Notes under the pieces: generated by a model | Told to the model about the DNA's origin: nothing | What the model saw: only the letters and a program-made list of their open reading frames with translations | Database searches by the model: none | Position numbers and translations under genes: made by a program | Source: Caulobacter sp. Root343 | GTDB lineage: Bacteria; Pseudomonadota; Alphaproteobacteria; Caulobacterales; Caulobacteraceae | Reading direction: 5' to 3' | Assembly (NCBI RefSeq): GCF_001425745.1 | Contig: NZ_LMDF01000002.1 | Location: 37,708-101,707 of the forward strand | DNA: 64,000 nucleotides | Shown: piece after piece, positions 46,183 through 53,367 of the stretch | Position numbering within the stretch: position 1 is the stretch's first letter | Layout: every line of letters starts with the position of its first letter

Positions 46183-46440
46183 ATGCACAGCCAGAACCCC
46201 TTCCTCGACGAATTCGCCAAGCTGACCCAGGCGGCCATGGGCATCGCCCAGACGGCCGGCGAGGAGGCGAAGACCGCGATGCGGGCCCAGGCCGACCGCC
46301 TGGCCGCCGAGTTCGACCTGATCCGCCGCGACGATTTCGAGGCCCTGAAGGCCGAGGTCGCGGCCCTTCGCGAAGAGGTCGTCAGCCTCAAGGCCAGCAA
46401 GAAAGCGCCGGCCAAGAAGGCCGCGCCTTCGGCCGAATAG
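46183..46440 (+). CDS. ubiK: ubiquinone biosynthesis accessory factor UbiK (BMFP domain)
   Basis: 85 residues from ATG 46183. An N-terminal amphipathic region (NPFLDEFAKLTQAAMGIAQTAGEEAKT), the BMFP segment LIRRDDFEALKAEVAALREEVVSLK (coiled coil), and a Lys/Ala tail. UbiK helps the Ubi complex that makes ubiquinone. Its neighbours YbjN-proC-TetR are conserved in Caulobacterales as far as I recall. Confidence 0.88.
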   Translation: MHSQNPFLDEFAKLTQAAMGIAQTAGEEAKTAMRAQADRLAAEFDLIRRDDFEALKAEVAALREEVVSLKASKKAPAKKAAPSAE

Positions 46441-46570
46441 GCGAATCACCGCTCGCGCCCGACGTGAAGCGGGTTGAGACGAACGCCACGAAGCAGATTA
46501 GTGTCCCTGGTACGTGAGCGATTCACGGCGGGGCTAACCCCCGCCTCGCTGGCGGGGACGTAGGTTTTTC

Positions 46571-47077
46571 ATGGATACCCAACCGGAAGACGACGACGTC
46601 CTGCTGGCCCTCGATCCTCTCGAGGTGGTCGAGCACGTCCTGTCCGCTGAAAACCTGACTTTCGACCGCACCGAAGACGGCGACCTGGCCTTCGCGCTGA
46701 AAGGCGACTGGAAGGACTACGAGCTGTGGTTCGCCTGGCGACCCGAGGCCGACTGCCTGCAGCTGTGCCTGTCTCTGGACATGCGCGCGCCGAAGTCCAA
46801 ACGCACCAACGCCTACGAGCTGCTGGCCCTGATCAACCAGCGCGTCTGGCTGGGCCACTTCGAGGTCTGGACCGACGACGGCGAGGTGGTGTTCCGCCAC
46901 GCCCTGGCCCTGCCGGCCGGCGAGCGCCCGACCATGGCCCAGGCCGCCTCGATGATCGACGCGGCGGTGGAAGCCGCGGATCGCTTCTTCCCGGCCTTCG
47001 AATTCCTGCTCCAGGGCGCCAAGACCCCGGACGAGGCCATGGCCGCCTGCATGTTCGAGACCGTCGGCCAGGCTTAG
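46571..47077 (+). CDS. YbjN domain-containing protein
   Basis: 168 residues. PLEVVEHVLSAENLTFDRTEDGDLAFALKGDWKDYELWFAWRPEADCLQLCLSLDMR, then YELLALINQRVWLGHFEVWTDDGEVVFRHAL, are characteristic of the YbjN/CesT-like fold. The fold resembles type III secretion chaperones. E. coli YbjN affects motility and stress, but no such role can be assigned here. Confidence 0.87.
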   Translation: MDTQPEDDDVLLALDPLEVVEHVLSAENLTFDRTEDGDLAFALKGDWKDYELWFAWRPEADCLQLCLSLDMRAPKSKRTNAYELLALINQRVWLGHFEVWTDDGEVVFRHALALPAGERPTMAQAASMIDAAVEAADRFFPAFEFLLQGAKTPDEAMAACMFETVGQA

Positions 47078-47087
47078 AGCTTTAAAT

Positions 47088-47229
47088 CCTTCTCCCCTTG
47101 CGGGAGAAGGTGTCGCGAAGCGACGGATGAGGGGTCGCGCCGGCGACTGCCTCGTGGCTGTCTGTTCCGCCGAGAAACCCCTCATCCGACCTGCTTCGCA
47201 GGCCACCTTCTCCCGCAAGGGGAGAAGGG
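47088..47229. repeat. palindromic intergenic repeat, family B, copy 2 (short variant)
   Basis: Outer arms CCTTCTCCCCTTGCGGGAGA and TTCTCCCGCAAGGGGAGAAG with inner GGATGAGGGGT and ACCCCTCATCCGAC. The middle differs from copies 1, 3 and 4. It lies between the YbjN and proC genes, which run in the same direction, and ends about 18 bases before the proC start. Confidence 0.85.
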
Positions 47230-47247
47230 TAGAGATCGAGGTGCGTC

Positions 47248-48030
47248 ATGACCCCCATCCTCCTCCTCGGCGCGGGCCGCATGGGCGGCGCCCTGATCGA
47301 CGGTTGGCGCGGCGCGGGCGCATTCGCCGCCGCCGACCTGATCGTCCGCGATCCGAACGTCGACGCCGCTTCGCTCGGCAACGCATCGGTCAATCCGCCG
47401 CTGGAAGCCCTCGCCGCCGCCAAGACCGTGCTGCTGGCCGTCAAGCCGCAGATCTGGCGCGAGGCGGTCAAGGACGTCGTCCCGCATCTGGCCCCCGACG
47501 CCATCATCGTCTCGATCGCGGCCGGCGTCCGCGCGGCCGACATCGCCGAAGCGTTCGGCGGCCGGCGCGTGGCGCGGGTCATGCCGACCACCGCCGTCGC
47601 CATCGGCCGGGGCGCGGCCAGCATCTTCGCCGAGGATGGCGCCGCCCGCGCCGCCGCCCACGCCTTGTTCGCGCCCGTCGCCACCGTGGTCGACCTCGTG
47701 TCCGAGGACCTGCTGCACGCGGCCACCGCCGTCTCGGGTTCGGCCCCGGCCTATCTCTACGCCTTCATCGAGGCCCTGGAAGCGGCCGGCGCCGCCCAGG
47801 GGCTGGACGCGGCCGACAGCGCCAGGCTGGCCCGCGCCACGATCATCGGCGCGGCGGCCCTGATGGCGCAGTCCGGCGAGGAGCCGGCCGAACTGCGCAA
47901 GCAGGTCACCTCGCCCGGCGGCACCACGGCGGCGGCGTTGGCGGTGCTGATGGGCGCGGACGGCTTTGGCGACCTGCTGCCCAAGGCAATGGACGCGGCG
48001 GTGGCGCGGTCGAAGGAACTGGGCGGCTGA
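47248..48030 (+). CDS. proC: pyrroline-5-carboxylate reductase
   Basis: 260 residues. It reduces pyrroline-5-carboxylate to proline with NAD(P)H. The Rossmann motif is ILLLGAGRMGGALIDGW. AVKPQIW, RVMPTTAVAIGRGAASIF and the C-terminal SGSAPAYLYAFIEALEAAGAAQGLDAADSARLARATIIGAAALM and VTSPGGTTAAAL segments form the substrate and dimer region. Confidence 0.96.
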   Translation: MTPILLLGAGRMGGALIDGWRGAGAFAAADLIVRDPNVDAASLGNASVNPPLEALAAAKTVLLAVKPQIWREAVKDVVPHLAPDAIIVSIAAGVRAADIAEAFGGRRVARVMPTTAVAIGRGAASIFAEDGAARAAAHALFAPVATVVDLVSEDLLHAATAVSGSAPAYLYAFIEALEAAGAAQGLDAADSARLARATIIGAAALMAQSGEEPAELRKQVTSPGGTTAAALAVLMGADGFGDLLPKAMDAAVARSKELGG

Positions 48031-48035
48031 TACTT

Positions 48036-48140
48036 GCCCCCTCCGCGCCGGCGGCGCTCCTCCCCCGGAGGGGGAAGAAGGATGCGCGCCACCTTCCGCC
48101 CCCTCCGGGGGCGGACGACCGCGCGGCGGTCAGGTGGGGG
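48036..48140. repeat. palindromic intergenic repeat, family D, copy 1
   Basis: CCCCCTCCGCGCCGGCGGCG, CTCCCCCGGAGGGGGAAGAAGG and CCCCCTCCGGGGGCGG are nested dyads, closing with GTGGGGG. Copy 2 is at 50839. It starts 5 bases after the proC stop and ends 37 bases before the TetR start. Confidence 0.82.
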
Positions 48141-48177
48141 CTTGCTGAGCCGGCCGTACTATCCCCATCTCTTCGTC

Positions 48178-48717
48178 ATGACCGACGACATCCTCGACCG
48201 CGCCGCCGACGCCGCGCTCGCCCTGGCCGCCGACAAGCCGTGGCCGGCCGTCTCCCTCCGCGACATCGCGGTGAAGGCCGAGGTCCCGTTCGCCGAGCTC
48301 TACGGTCGGGCCAACAGCAAGGCCGCCGTGCTGGCCCATCTCTCCGCCCGCTTCGACCGCGCGGCGCTGGGCGTCGACTATCCGGAGGGTTCGGAGACCC
48401 ACGACCGATTGTTCGACGCCGCCATGGCCCGCCTGGAAGCCATGGAGCCGCACCGCGCCGCCCTGATCGCCATCGCCCGCGCCCAGGGCCCGCTGGCCTC
48501 GGCGGGACGCTTCCCCCGCATCGCCCGCGCCGTCCTGGAAGCCGCCGGCGTCGAGGCCGCCGCGCCGCGCCTGCTGGCCATGACCGCCGTCTGGGCCCGC
48601 GTGGTCCAGGTCTGGCGCGACGACGAAGGCGCCCTGAACCGCACCATGGCCGAGCTGGACAAGCGCCTGAAGCAGATGGCCGAACAGCTCGGCAAGTTTG
48701 GGGCTGGGTTCGCCTAA
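48178..48717 (+). CDS. TetR-family transcriptional regulator
   Basis: 179 residues from ATG 48178. The N-terminal helix-turn-helix is ILDRAADAALALAADKPWPAVSLRDIAVKAEVPFAELYGRANSKAAVLAHLSARFD. The C-terminal part (RLFDAAMARLEAMEPHRAALIAIARAQG, LLAMTAVWARVVQVWRDDEGALNRTMAELDKRL) resembles the COQ9-like group. Placed near ubiK, it might regulate or take part in quinone metabolism; this is inference. Confidence 0.85.
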   Translation: MTDDILDRAADAALALAADKPWPAVSLRDIAVKAEVPFAELYGRANSKAAVLAHLSARFDRAALGVDYPEGSETHDRLFDAAMARLEAMEPHRAALIAIARAQGPLASAGRFPRIARAVLEAAGVEAAAPRLLAMTAVWARVVQVWRDDEGALNRTMAELDKRLKQMAEQLGKFGAGFA

Positions 48718-48798
48718 GACCGATTTGAGTTTAAGCCCGCTTGCTCATACTTCACGGCTAAGCTTACCTTCTCTCTAAAGGGTTGAGGGGAGGGGCGT

Positions 48799-49134
48799 GT
48801 GCTTGCTGCAACGGGTAACATCAACGACGACTATGAAGTTCTGGGCGTAGTTCACGCTGTCGTGACGCGTCGGCAGACGACCGGCGGCTGTGGAGCGCCT
48901 GGTGGTTTGCCCGTGCAGGAAGCCTATGAGGCCGTAACCTTGGCGTTGCACAAGTCCGCCCTATCCTCGGGCGGGAACGGTGTCATTCACGTCGGATACG
49001 ATTACCGTGTCACCACCGCCGGTTTTGGCTGCAACAATGTCGAGCCGGTGTTCGAGGTTTACGGCTGGGGAACGGCGATCAAGACCATCGTCGAGCCAGA
49101 GGCTGTGCCTCTTCCGGTGTCGGTGAGCGAGTGA
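48799..49134 (+). CDS. hypothetical protein, YbjQ/UPF0145-like
   Basis: 111 residues from GTG 48799, preceded by a purine-rich GAGGGGAGGGG. DYEVLGVVHAVVTRR, a helix EAYEAVTLALHKSALSSGGNGVIHVGYDYRV and a final strand VFEVYGWGTAI follow the order of the YbjQ/UPF0145 (heavy-metal-binding-like) family, a pentameric beta protein of unknown role. The match is by pattern only. Four cysteine-containing positions include GCGAP and FGCNN. It overlaps the next gene by 4 bases (GTGA). Composition is less GC-rich than the flanks. Confidence 0.65.
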   Translation: MLAATGNINDDYEVLGVVHAVVTRRQTTGGCGAPGGLPVQEAYEAVTLALHKSALSSGGNGVIHVGYDYRVTTAGFGCNNVEPVFEVYGWGTAIKTIVEPEAVPLPVSVSE

Positions 49135-49499
49135 GCGTCTTGGCGCGATGCTGCTGCCGCGCGGTAGCACTCGCCGCGCGCTGTCGCGTTCCTGATCACT
49201 TGGACGCGACTGTCGCGCGGTTGGCCGTCGTCGCCATTCGTTTCTATCAGAGGCATCTTTCGGGGCGAACGGGTACGGCTTGTCTGTTCACGCCCTCCTG
49301 CTCGCAGCGTGCGATTGGCTGGCTTGAAGCCCATGGCTTCAACGCAGGTACGCGTTTGGCCGACGCGCAGTTGGGGCGCTGTGGAGGCGTCTATTCGTTG
49401 AGCGTGACGACTCAGGGAGAGACCTGGTTGGTGACCCACGACGAAATGAGCTTTGGGCCGGGCGAGTTGTCGCTCGCGGCTCGAGGACGGCACCTTTAA
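49131..49499 (+). CDS. divergent YidD-family protein
   Basis: 122 residues from GTG 49131, coupled to the upstream gene by a GTGA overlap. The middle AIRFYQRHLSGRTGTACLFTPSCSQRAIGWLEAHGFNAGTRLADAQLGRCGGVYSL follows the YidD pattern: Y-Q..S...G..C.F.PSCS..A...L..HG...G....R..RC. It has an N-terminal extension with several cysteines (RCCCRAV) and a C-terminal extension that the normal YidD at 18523 lacks. It is a second copy with a probably different job. The stop overlaps the stop of the histidine kinase gene on the other strand by 4 bases. Confidence 0.75.
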   Translation: MSVLARCCCRAVALAARCRVPDHLDATVARLAVVAIRFYQRHLSGRTGTACLFTPSCSQRAIGWLEAHGFNAGTRLADAQLGRCGGVYSLSVTTQGETWLVTHDEMSFGPGELSLAARGRHL

Positions 49500-50836
49500 C
49501 CCGGCAACCTAATCGACGCCCGCAAGCCCCCCAGCTCCGATCGCGACAGCACCAAATCCCCGCCCAGGCCGCGCGCCATGTCGCGGGCGATGGCCAGGCC
49601 GAGGCCCACGCCCTTCTCGTTCTGGTTCCGAGACTCGTCCAAGCGCGAGAACGGCTTGAAGGCCTCCTCATAGCGGTCCTCGGGAATGCCGGGGCCGTCG
49701 TCGTCGACGGCGATCTCGACGCCGCCCGTCAGCCGCTCGGCGGTGGTGACCTTGACCCGGCGGGCGTGCGCGACGCCGTTGTCGATCAGGTTGGCCAGGG
49801 CCCGGCGGAAGGCCAGCGGCCGCACGCGCGCCTCCAGGCCCCGGGTGATCTCGGTCTCGATCGCCGCGCCCGTCCGCTCGGCGTCGGCCACCACGCCCTC
49901 GACCAGGTCCGACAGATCGACCACCTGCGCGGCTTCCCCGCCCTCGCCGCGGGCGAAGGCCAGGTACTCGTCGATCATGTGCTCCATCTCGGAGAGGTCG
50001 CCCTTCATGGCGTCCAGCTGCTCGCTGGGCTCGGACATGGCCATTTCCAGCTTCAAGCGGGTCAGCGGCGTGCGCAGGTCGTGGCTGACGCTGGCCAGCA
50101 GGGCCGTGCGCTGCTCGATGTGGCGGACGATGCGGGCTCGCATGGCCATGAACGCCTGGGCCGCCTGGCGCACCTCGCGCGCGCCGTGGGGCTTGAAGTC
50201 GTGGTCCTCGCCCCGGCCAAAGGCGTCGGCCGCGTCGGCCAGGCGCTCGATGGCCCGCACCTGGTTGCGAATGAACAGGATGGCGATCGCCGTCAGCAGC
50301 ATGGTCGCCACCACCATCCACAGGATGAAGATGTGCCCCTGGGTGGCGTAGGCTCGGTCGCGCAGGGCGTAGATCTGCAGGACCCCGCCCTTCACCTGCA
50401 CCCGGATGTCGATATAGGCGGTGTAGCGGGTGGTATCGAACCAGAACGGGTTGTCGAGCCGGTCTTCCAGGGCGTTCTGCAGCGAGCGGTCCAGGGCCGC
50501 GAACAGCGACGGTCGATGGCTGGTCGGCAGCCTCTTGCCCTTCTGGAAGGCGATCGACAGCGACATCGAGTCCTCGGCCCTTTTTGCCAGCTTGTCGACG
50601 GCGGCGGGGCTGGGGTCGTCCTCGTACGACTGCACGGCCCAGGCGATGTCGCCGGCCAGGCCCTCGGACAGCTTGCTGGTCACCGACTGCCAGTGGGCGT
50701 CGAAGAACGCCCAGGTTACCGCGATCTGCATCACCGCCACCGGCAGGATGATGATCAGCAGGCTGCGCCCGAACAGGGTGGTGGGCAGCAGGCGTTTGAT
50801 GGCGCGGGGGATGTAGAGCTTGGTGCGCAGGCGCAT
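49496..50836 (-). CDS. membrane sensor histidine kinase (EnvZ-like)
   Basis: 446 residues. Two membrane helices (about 22-44 and 169-190) flank a periplasmic domain of about 125 residues, then HAMP (RNQVRAIERLADAADAFGRGEDHDF), HisKA with SVSHDLRTPLTRLKLEM (His252), N box LIDNGVAHA and G boxes DDGPGIPE and KGVGLGLAIARDM. It is the kinase partner of the OmpR-type regulator upstream. A 114-bp palindromic repeat fills the gap between them (50839-50952), which is unusual for a two-component operon. Confidence 0.93.
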   Translation of the reverse strand: MRLRTKLYIPRAIKRLLPTTLFGRSLLIIILPVAVMQIAVTWAFFDAHWQSVTSKLSEGLAGDIAWAVQSYEDDPSPAAVDKLAKRAEDSMSLSIAFQKGKRLPTSHRPSLFAALDRSLQNALEDRLDNPFWFDTTRYTAYIDIRVQVKGGVLQIYALRDRAYATQGHIFILWMVVATMLLTAIAILFIRNQVRAIERLADAADAFGRGEDHDFKPHGAREVRQAAQAFMAMRARIVRHIEQRTALLASVSHDLRTPLTRLKLEMAMSEPSEQLDAMKGDLSEMEHMIDEYLAFARGEGGEAAQVVDLSDLVEGVVADAERTGAAIETEITRGLEARVRPLAFRRALANLIDNGVAHARRVKVTTAERLTGGVEIAVDDDGPGIPEDRYEEAFKPFSRLDESRNQNEKGVGLGLAIARDMARGLGGDLVLSRSELGGLRASIRLPG

Positions 50837-50838
50837 TA

Positions 50839-50952
50839 CTGGCCCCCTCCGCGCCTGCGGCGCTCCTCCCCCGGAGGGGGAAGAAGAGGGCGCGCGCAGG
50901 CCTTCTTCCCCCTCCGGGGGAGGAGGATGCGCAGCATCCGGAGGGGGCCAGT
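50839..50952. repeat. palindromic repeat, family D, copy 2, between regulator and kinase genes
   Basis: A long palindrome: CTGGCCCCCTCCGCGCCTGC at the left, GGAGGGGGCCAG at the right, with CCTCCCCCGGAGGGGGAAGAAG and CTTCTTCCCCCTCCGGGGGAGG inside. It occupies nearly all of the 121 bases between the regulator stop (50958) and kinase start (50836). Confidence 0.88.
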
Positions 50953-50957
50953 GATCA

Positions 50958-51659
50958 TCAATCCGGCGCCAGCCGATAGCCCACGCCGCGCACGGTCTGC
51001 AGGTAGCGCGGGTTCTTCGGGTCCGGCTCGATCTTGCGGCGCAGGCGGGTGACCTGGACGTCGACGGCGCGGCCGGTGGCGTCGGCGGTGTCGCGGGCCA
51101 GTTCCAGGCGGTCGACGGGTTCGTGGGCCGAGCGGGCCAGGCGGCGCAGCAGGGTGACCTCGGCCTCGGTCAGGCGCACGGCCTCGCCGTCGCAGGTCAG
51201 CTCGCCGCGCTCGGCCTCGAAGGTGCAGCGGCCCAGCAGCAGGGCCTTGGGGCCCACCGGCCGGGCGGCCGAGCGGCGCAGGATGGCCTCGATGCGCAGC
51301 AGCAATTCCTGCGGCTCGAACGGCTTGCCCAGATAGTCGTCGACGCCGCTGGACAGGCCCTCGATCCGGTCGGCGGTCTGGTCGCGGGCGGTCAGCATCA
51401 GGATCGGCGTGCGGCCGCTCTCGCCGCCCTTGGCCCGCAGGCGCTTGGTGAAGGCGTAGCCATCCTCGCCGGGCATCATCACGTCCAGCACCATCAGGTC
51501 GAAGTCCAGGGCCCCGAACAGGCGGTCGGCGGCGGCGGCGCTGGACGCGGCCGTGACGCGGAAGCCGGCCCGGCCCAGGAACTCCTTGATCAGCTTGCGC
51601 AGGCGGTCGTCGTCGTCGACAACCAGGATGTGACGCTCGCGGCGCTCTTCCGGGGTCAT
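50958..51659 (-). CDS. OmpR-family response regulator
   Basis: 233 residues. Receiver domain with DDDD acidic pocket, Asp59 in MVLDVMMPGEDG, T/A and LGKPFEP (Lys); then a winged-helix domain ending TRLRRKIEPDPKNPRYLQTVRGVGYRLAPD. The order MarR, OmpR-type regulator, kinase resembles the petP-petR region of Rhodobacter, and the receiver looks PetR-like, but target genes are unknown. It is 10 bases after the MarR gene. Confidence 0.94.
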   Translation of the reverse strand: MTPEERRERHILVVDDDDRLRKLIKEFLGRAGFRVTAASSAAAADRLFGALDFDLMVLDVMMPGEDGYAFTKRLRAKGGESGRTPILMLTARDQTADRIEGLSSGVDDYLGKPFEPQELLLRIEAILRRSAARPVGPKALLLGRCTFEAERGELTCDGEAVRLTEAEVTLLRRLARSAHEPVDRLELARDTADATGRAVDVQVTRLRRKIEPDPKNPRYLQTVRGVGYRLAPD

Positions 51660-51669
51660 GGGGTCGCCA

Positions 51670-52170
51670 TCATGAGGTTGGGCGTCGGCCCGCGCCTTGT
51701 CGCGAGCCCGCCAGGGCGGCCAGAATACGCCGCGTCCCCGCCACCCCGTCCAGCCCGCCCGTGCGATAGGCGCGGGCCAGCAGGGCGCGCAGGCGTTCGG
51801 CCGTGCGCTGCTCGAAGGCCACGCCTTCGGGGGTCAGGACCGCCGGCCGCCGGCGGCCGTCCAGGTCGCCCGAGCCGCGCTCGACCAGGCCGGCCTTCTG
51901 CAGGTCGGCCAGGGTGCGGCTGGCGGCCTGTTTCGAGAGGCTGGTCAGCTTGGAAAGGTCCTGCACCCCGATGCCCGGCCGGCGGCGCAGCAGGAAGGCC
52001 GCGCGCCAGTGCGAGCGGCCCAGGCCCAGGGTCTCGGCCTCCAGCGCCGCGTCCACCGCGGCCCACAGCGAGGCCTCGGCCAGCAGGATCAGCTCCAGCC
52101 CGCCGTCCAGTTCCTCCTCACGGAGGATCAGACGGGGATCGTCCGAGCCAGGCTGTAGCGGGGCTATCAT
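51670..52170 (-). CDS. MarR-family transcriptional regulator
   Basis: 166 residues. The winged helix reads GLGRSHWRAAFLLRRRPGIGVQDLSKLTSLSKQAASRTLADLQKAGLVERGSGDLDGRRRPAVLTPEG. It resembles PetP of the PetP/PetR pair. First gene of a three-gene set with the response regulator and kinase; it diverges from ilvE with only 80 bases between starts. Confidence 0.92.
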   Translation of the reverse strand: MIAPLQPGSDDPRLILREEELDGGLELILLAEASLWAAVDAALEAETLGLGRSHWRAAFLLRRRPGIGVQDLSKLTSLSKQAASRTLADLQKAGLVERGSGDLDGRRRPAVLTPEGVAFEQRTAERLRALLARAYRTGGLDGVAGTRRILAALAGSRQGAGRRPTS

Positions 52171-52250
52171 CGCGAGGAGTCCATTTAATTTGACGCACCC
52201 TGCCTCGGGGCGTCTAAGAGCCGGGTTTTCAATAAGGAGGTCTTGGACCG

Positions 52251-53141
52251 ATGTCTCTGGTTCCCTTCGACGATCGTGACGGTTGGATCTGGCTGGACGG
52301 CCAGCTCATTCCCTGGCGCGAGGCGAAGGTGCACGTATTGACGCACGGCCTTCACTACGCCTCGTCCGTCTTCGAAGGCGAACGGATGTACGGCGGCGAG
52401 ATTTTCAAGCTGACCGAGCATACCGAGCGCCTGTTCAAGTCGGCCGAGATCCTCGATTTCAAGATCCCGCACAGCGTGGCCGAGATCGACGAGGCCTGCA
52501 AGGCGACGGCGGCCAAGAATAACCTCACTGATTGTTATGTTCGCCCGATCGCCTGGCGCGGCAGCGAAATGATCGGTGTTTCGGCGCAACAGACCAAGAT
52601 CCACGTCGCCATCGCGGTCTGGGAATGGCCCAGCTACTTCGATCCGGCGACCAAGGCCAAGGGCATCCGCCTGACCTGGGCCAAGTACCAGCGTCCCGAC
52701 CCCAAGACCGCCCCCGTCGCGGCCAAGGCCGCCGGCCTCTACATGATCTGCACCATCTCCAAGCACGCCGCCGAGAAGGACGGCTACGCCGACGCGATGA
52801 TGCTGGACTATCGCGGCTACGTGGCCGAGGCGACCGGCGCCAACGTGTTCTTCGTCAAGGACGGCGTGCTTCATACCCCCAAGCCCGACTGCTTCCTGGA
52901 CGGCATCACCCGCCGCACGGTGATCGGCCTGGCCAAGGACAAGGGCATCGAGGTCGTCGAGCGCCACATCCAGAAGGAAGAGCTGTCGACCTTCACCGAG
53001 TGCTTCATCGTCGGCACCGCCGCCGAGGTCACCCCGGTCTCGGAAATCGGCGAGTTCAAGTTCACCCCGGCCAAGCTGTCGCTGGACCTGATGGACACCT
53101 ATGCGGCCCTGGTGCGCAACCAGGTGCTGACGCCGGCCTGA
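52251..53141 (+). CDS. ilvE: branched-chain-amino-acid aminotransferase
   Basis: 296 residues from ATG 52251, with AAGGAGG at 52235-52241. A class IV PLP enzyme that makes leucine, isoleucine and valine from 2-oxo acids. The PLP-binding Lys is K159 in PVAAKAAGLY. EATGANVFFVKDG and LDGITRRTVIGLAKDKGIEV are the class IV signature. A perfect 10-bp terminator hairpin follows 25 bases after the stop. Confidence 0.95.
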   Translation: MSLVPFDDRDGWIWLDGQLIPWREAKVHVLTHGLHYASSVFEGERMYGGEIFKLTEHTERLFKSAEILDFKIPHSVAEIDEACKATAAKNNLTDCYVRPIAWRGSEMIGVSAQQTKIHVAIAVWEWPSYFDPATKAKGIRLTWAKYQRPDPKTAPVAAKAAGLYMICTISKHAAEKDGYADAMMLDYRGYVAEATGANVFFVKDGVLHTPKPDCFLDGITRRTVIGLAKDKGIEVVERHIQKEELSTFTECFIVGTAAEVTPVSEIGEFKFTPAKLSLDLMDTYAALVRNQVLTPA

Positions 53142-53166
53142 GGCTGGCCTGTCGCTAGAACTGATG

Positions 53167-53200
53167 ACGCCGCCCGGGGGAGACCTCGGGCGGCGTTCTT
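53167..53200 (+). terminator. Rho-independent terminator after ilvE
   Basis: ACGCCGCCCG (53167-53176), a 10-base loop, CGGGCGGCGT (53187-53196), then TCTTGCTTCC. The stem is perfect and the tail moderately T-rich. A family B repeat starts right behind it. Confidence 0.85.
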
Positions 53201-53204
53201 GCTT

Positions 53205-53364
53205 CCTTCTCCCCTTGCGGGAGAAGGTGGCCCGAAGGGCCGGATGAGGGGTCGATAGTCCTGTCCGCCTGGCGCCCAGAGGTGGCCGCCATAGCAGCGG
53301 CGCCGGTCTTCGACCCCTCACCCGACCGCCTTCGGCGGCCACCCTCTCCCGCAAGGGGAGAGGG
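53205..53364. repeat. palindromic intergenic repeat, family B, copy 3
   Basis: CCTTCTCCCCTTGCGGGAGA on the left and CTCTCCCGCAAGGGGAGAGG on the right, with GGATGAGGGGTCGATAGTCC and TTCGACCCCTCACCCGAC inside. It is very close to copy 1 (21691) in the outer parts. It fills the gap between convergent ilvE and the PI-PLC/PAP2 gene, ending 3 bases before the stop of the latter. Confidence 0.88.
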
Positions 53365-53367
53365 AAA

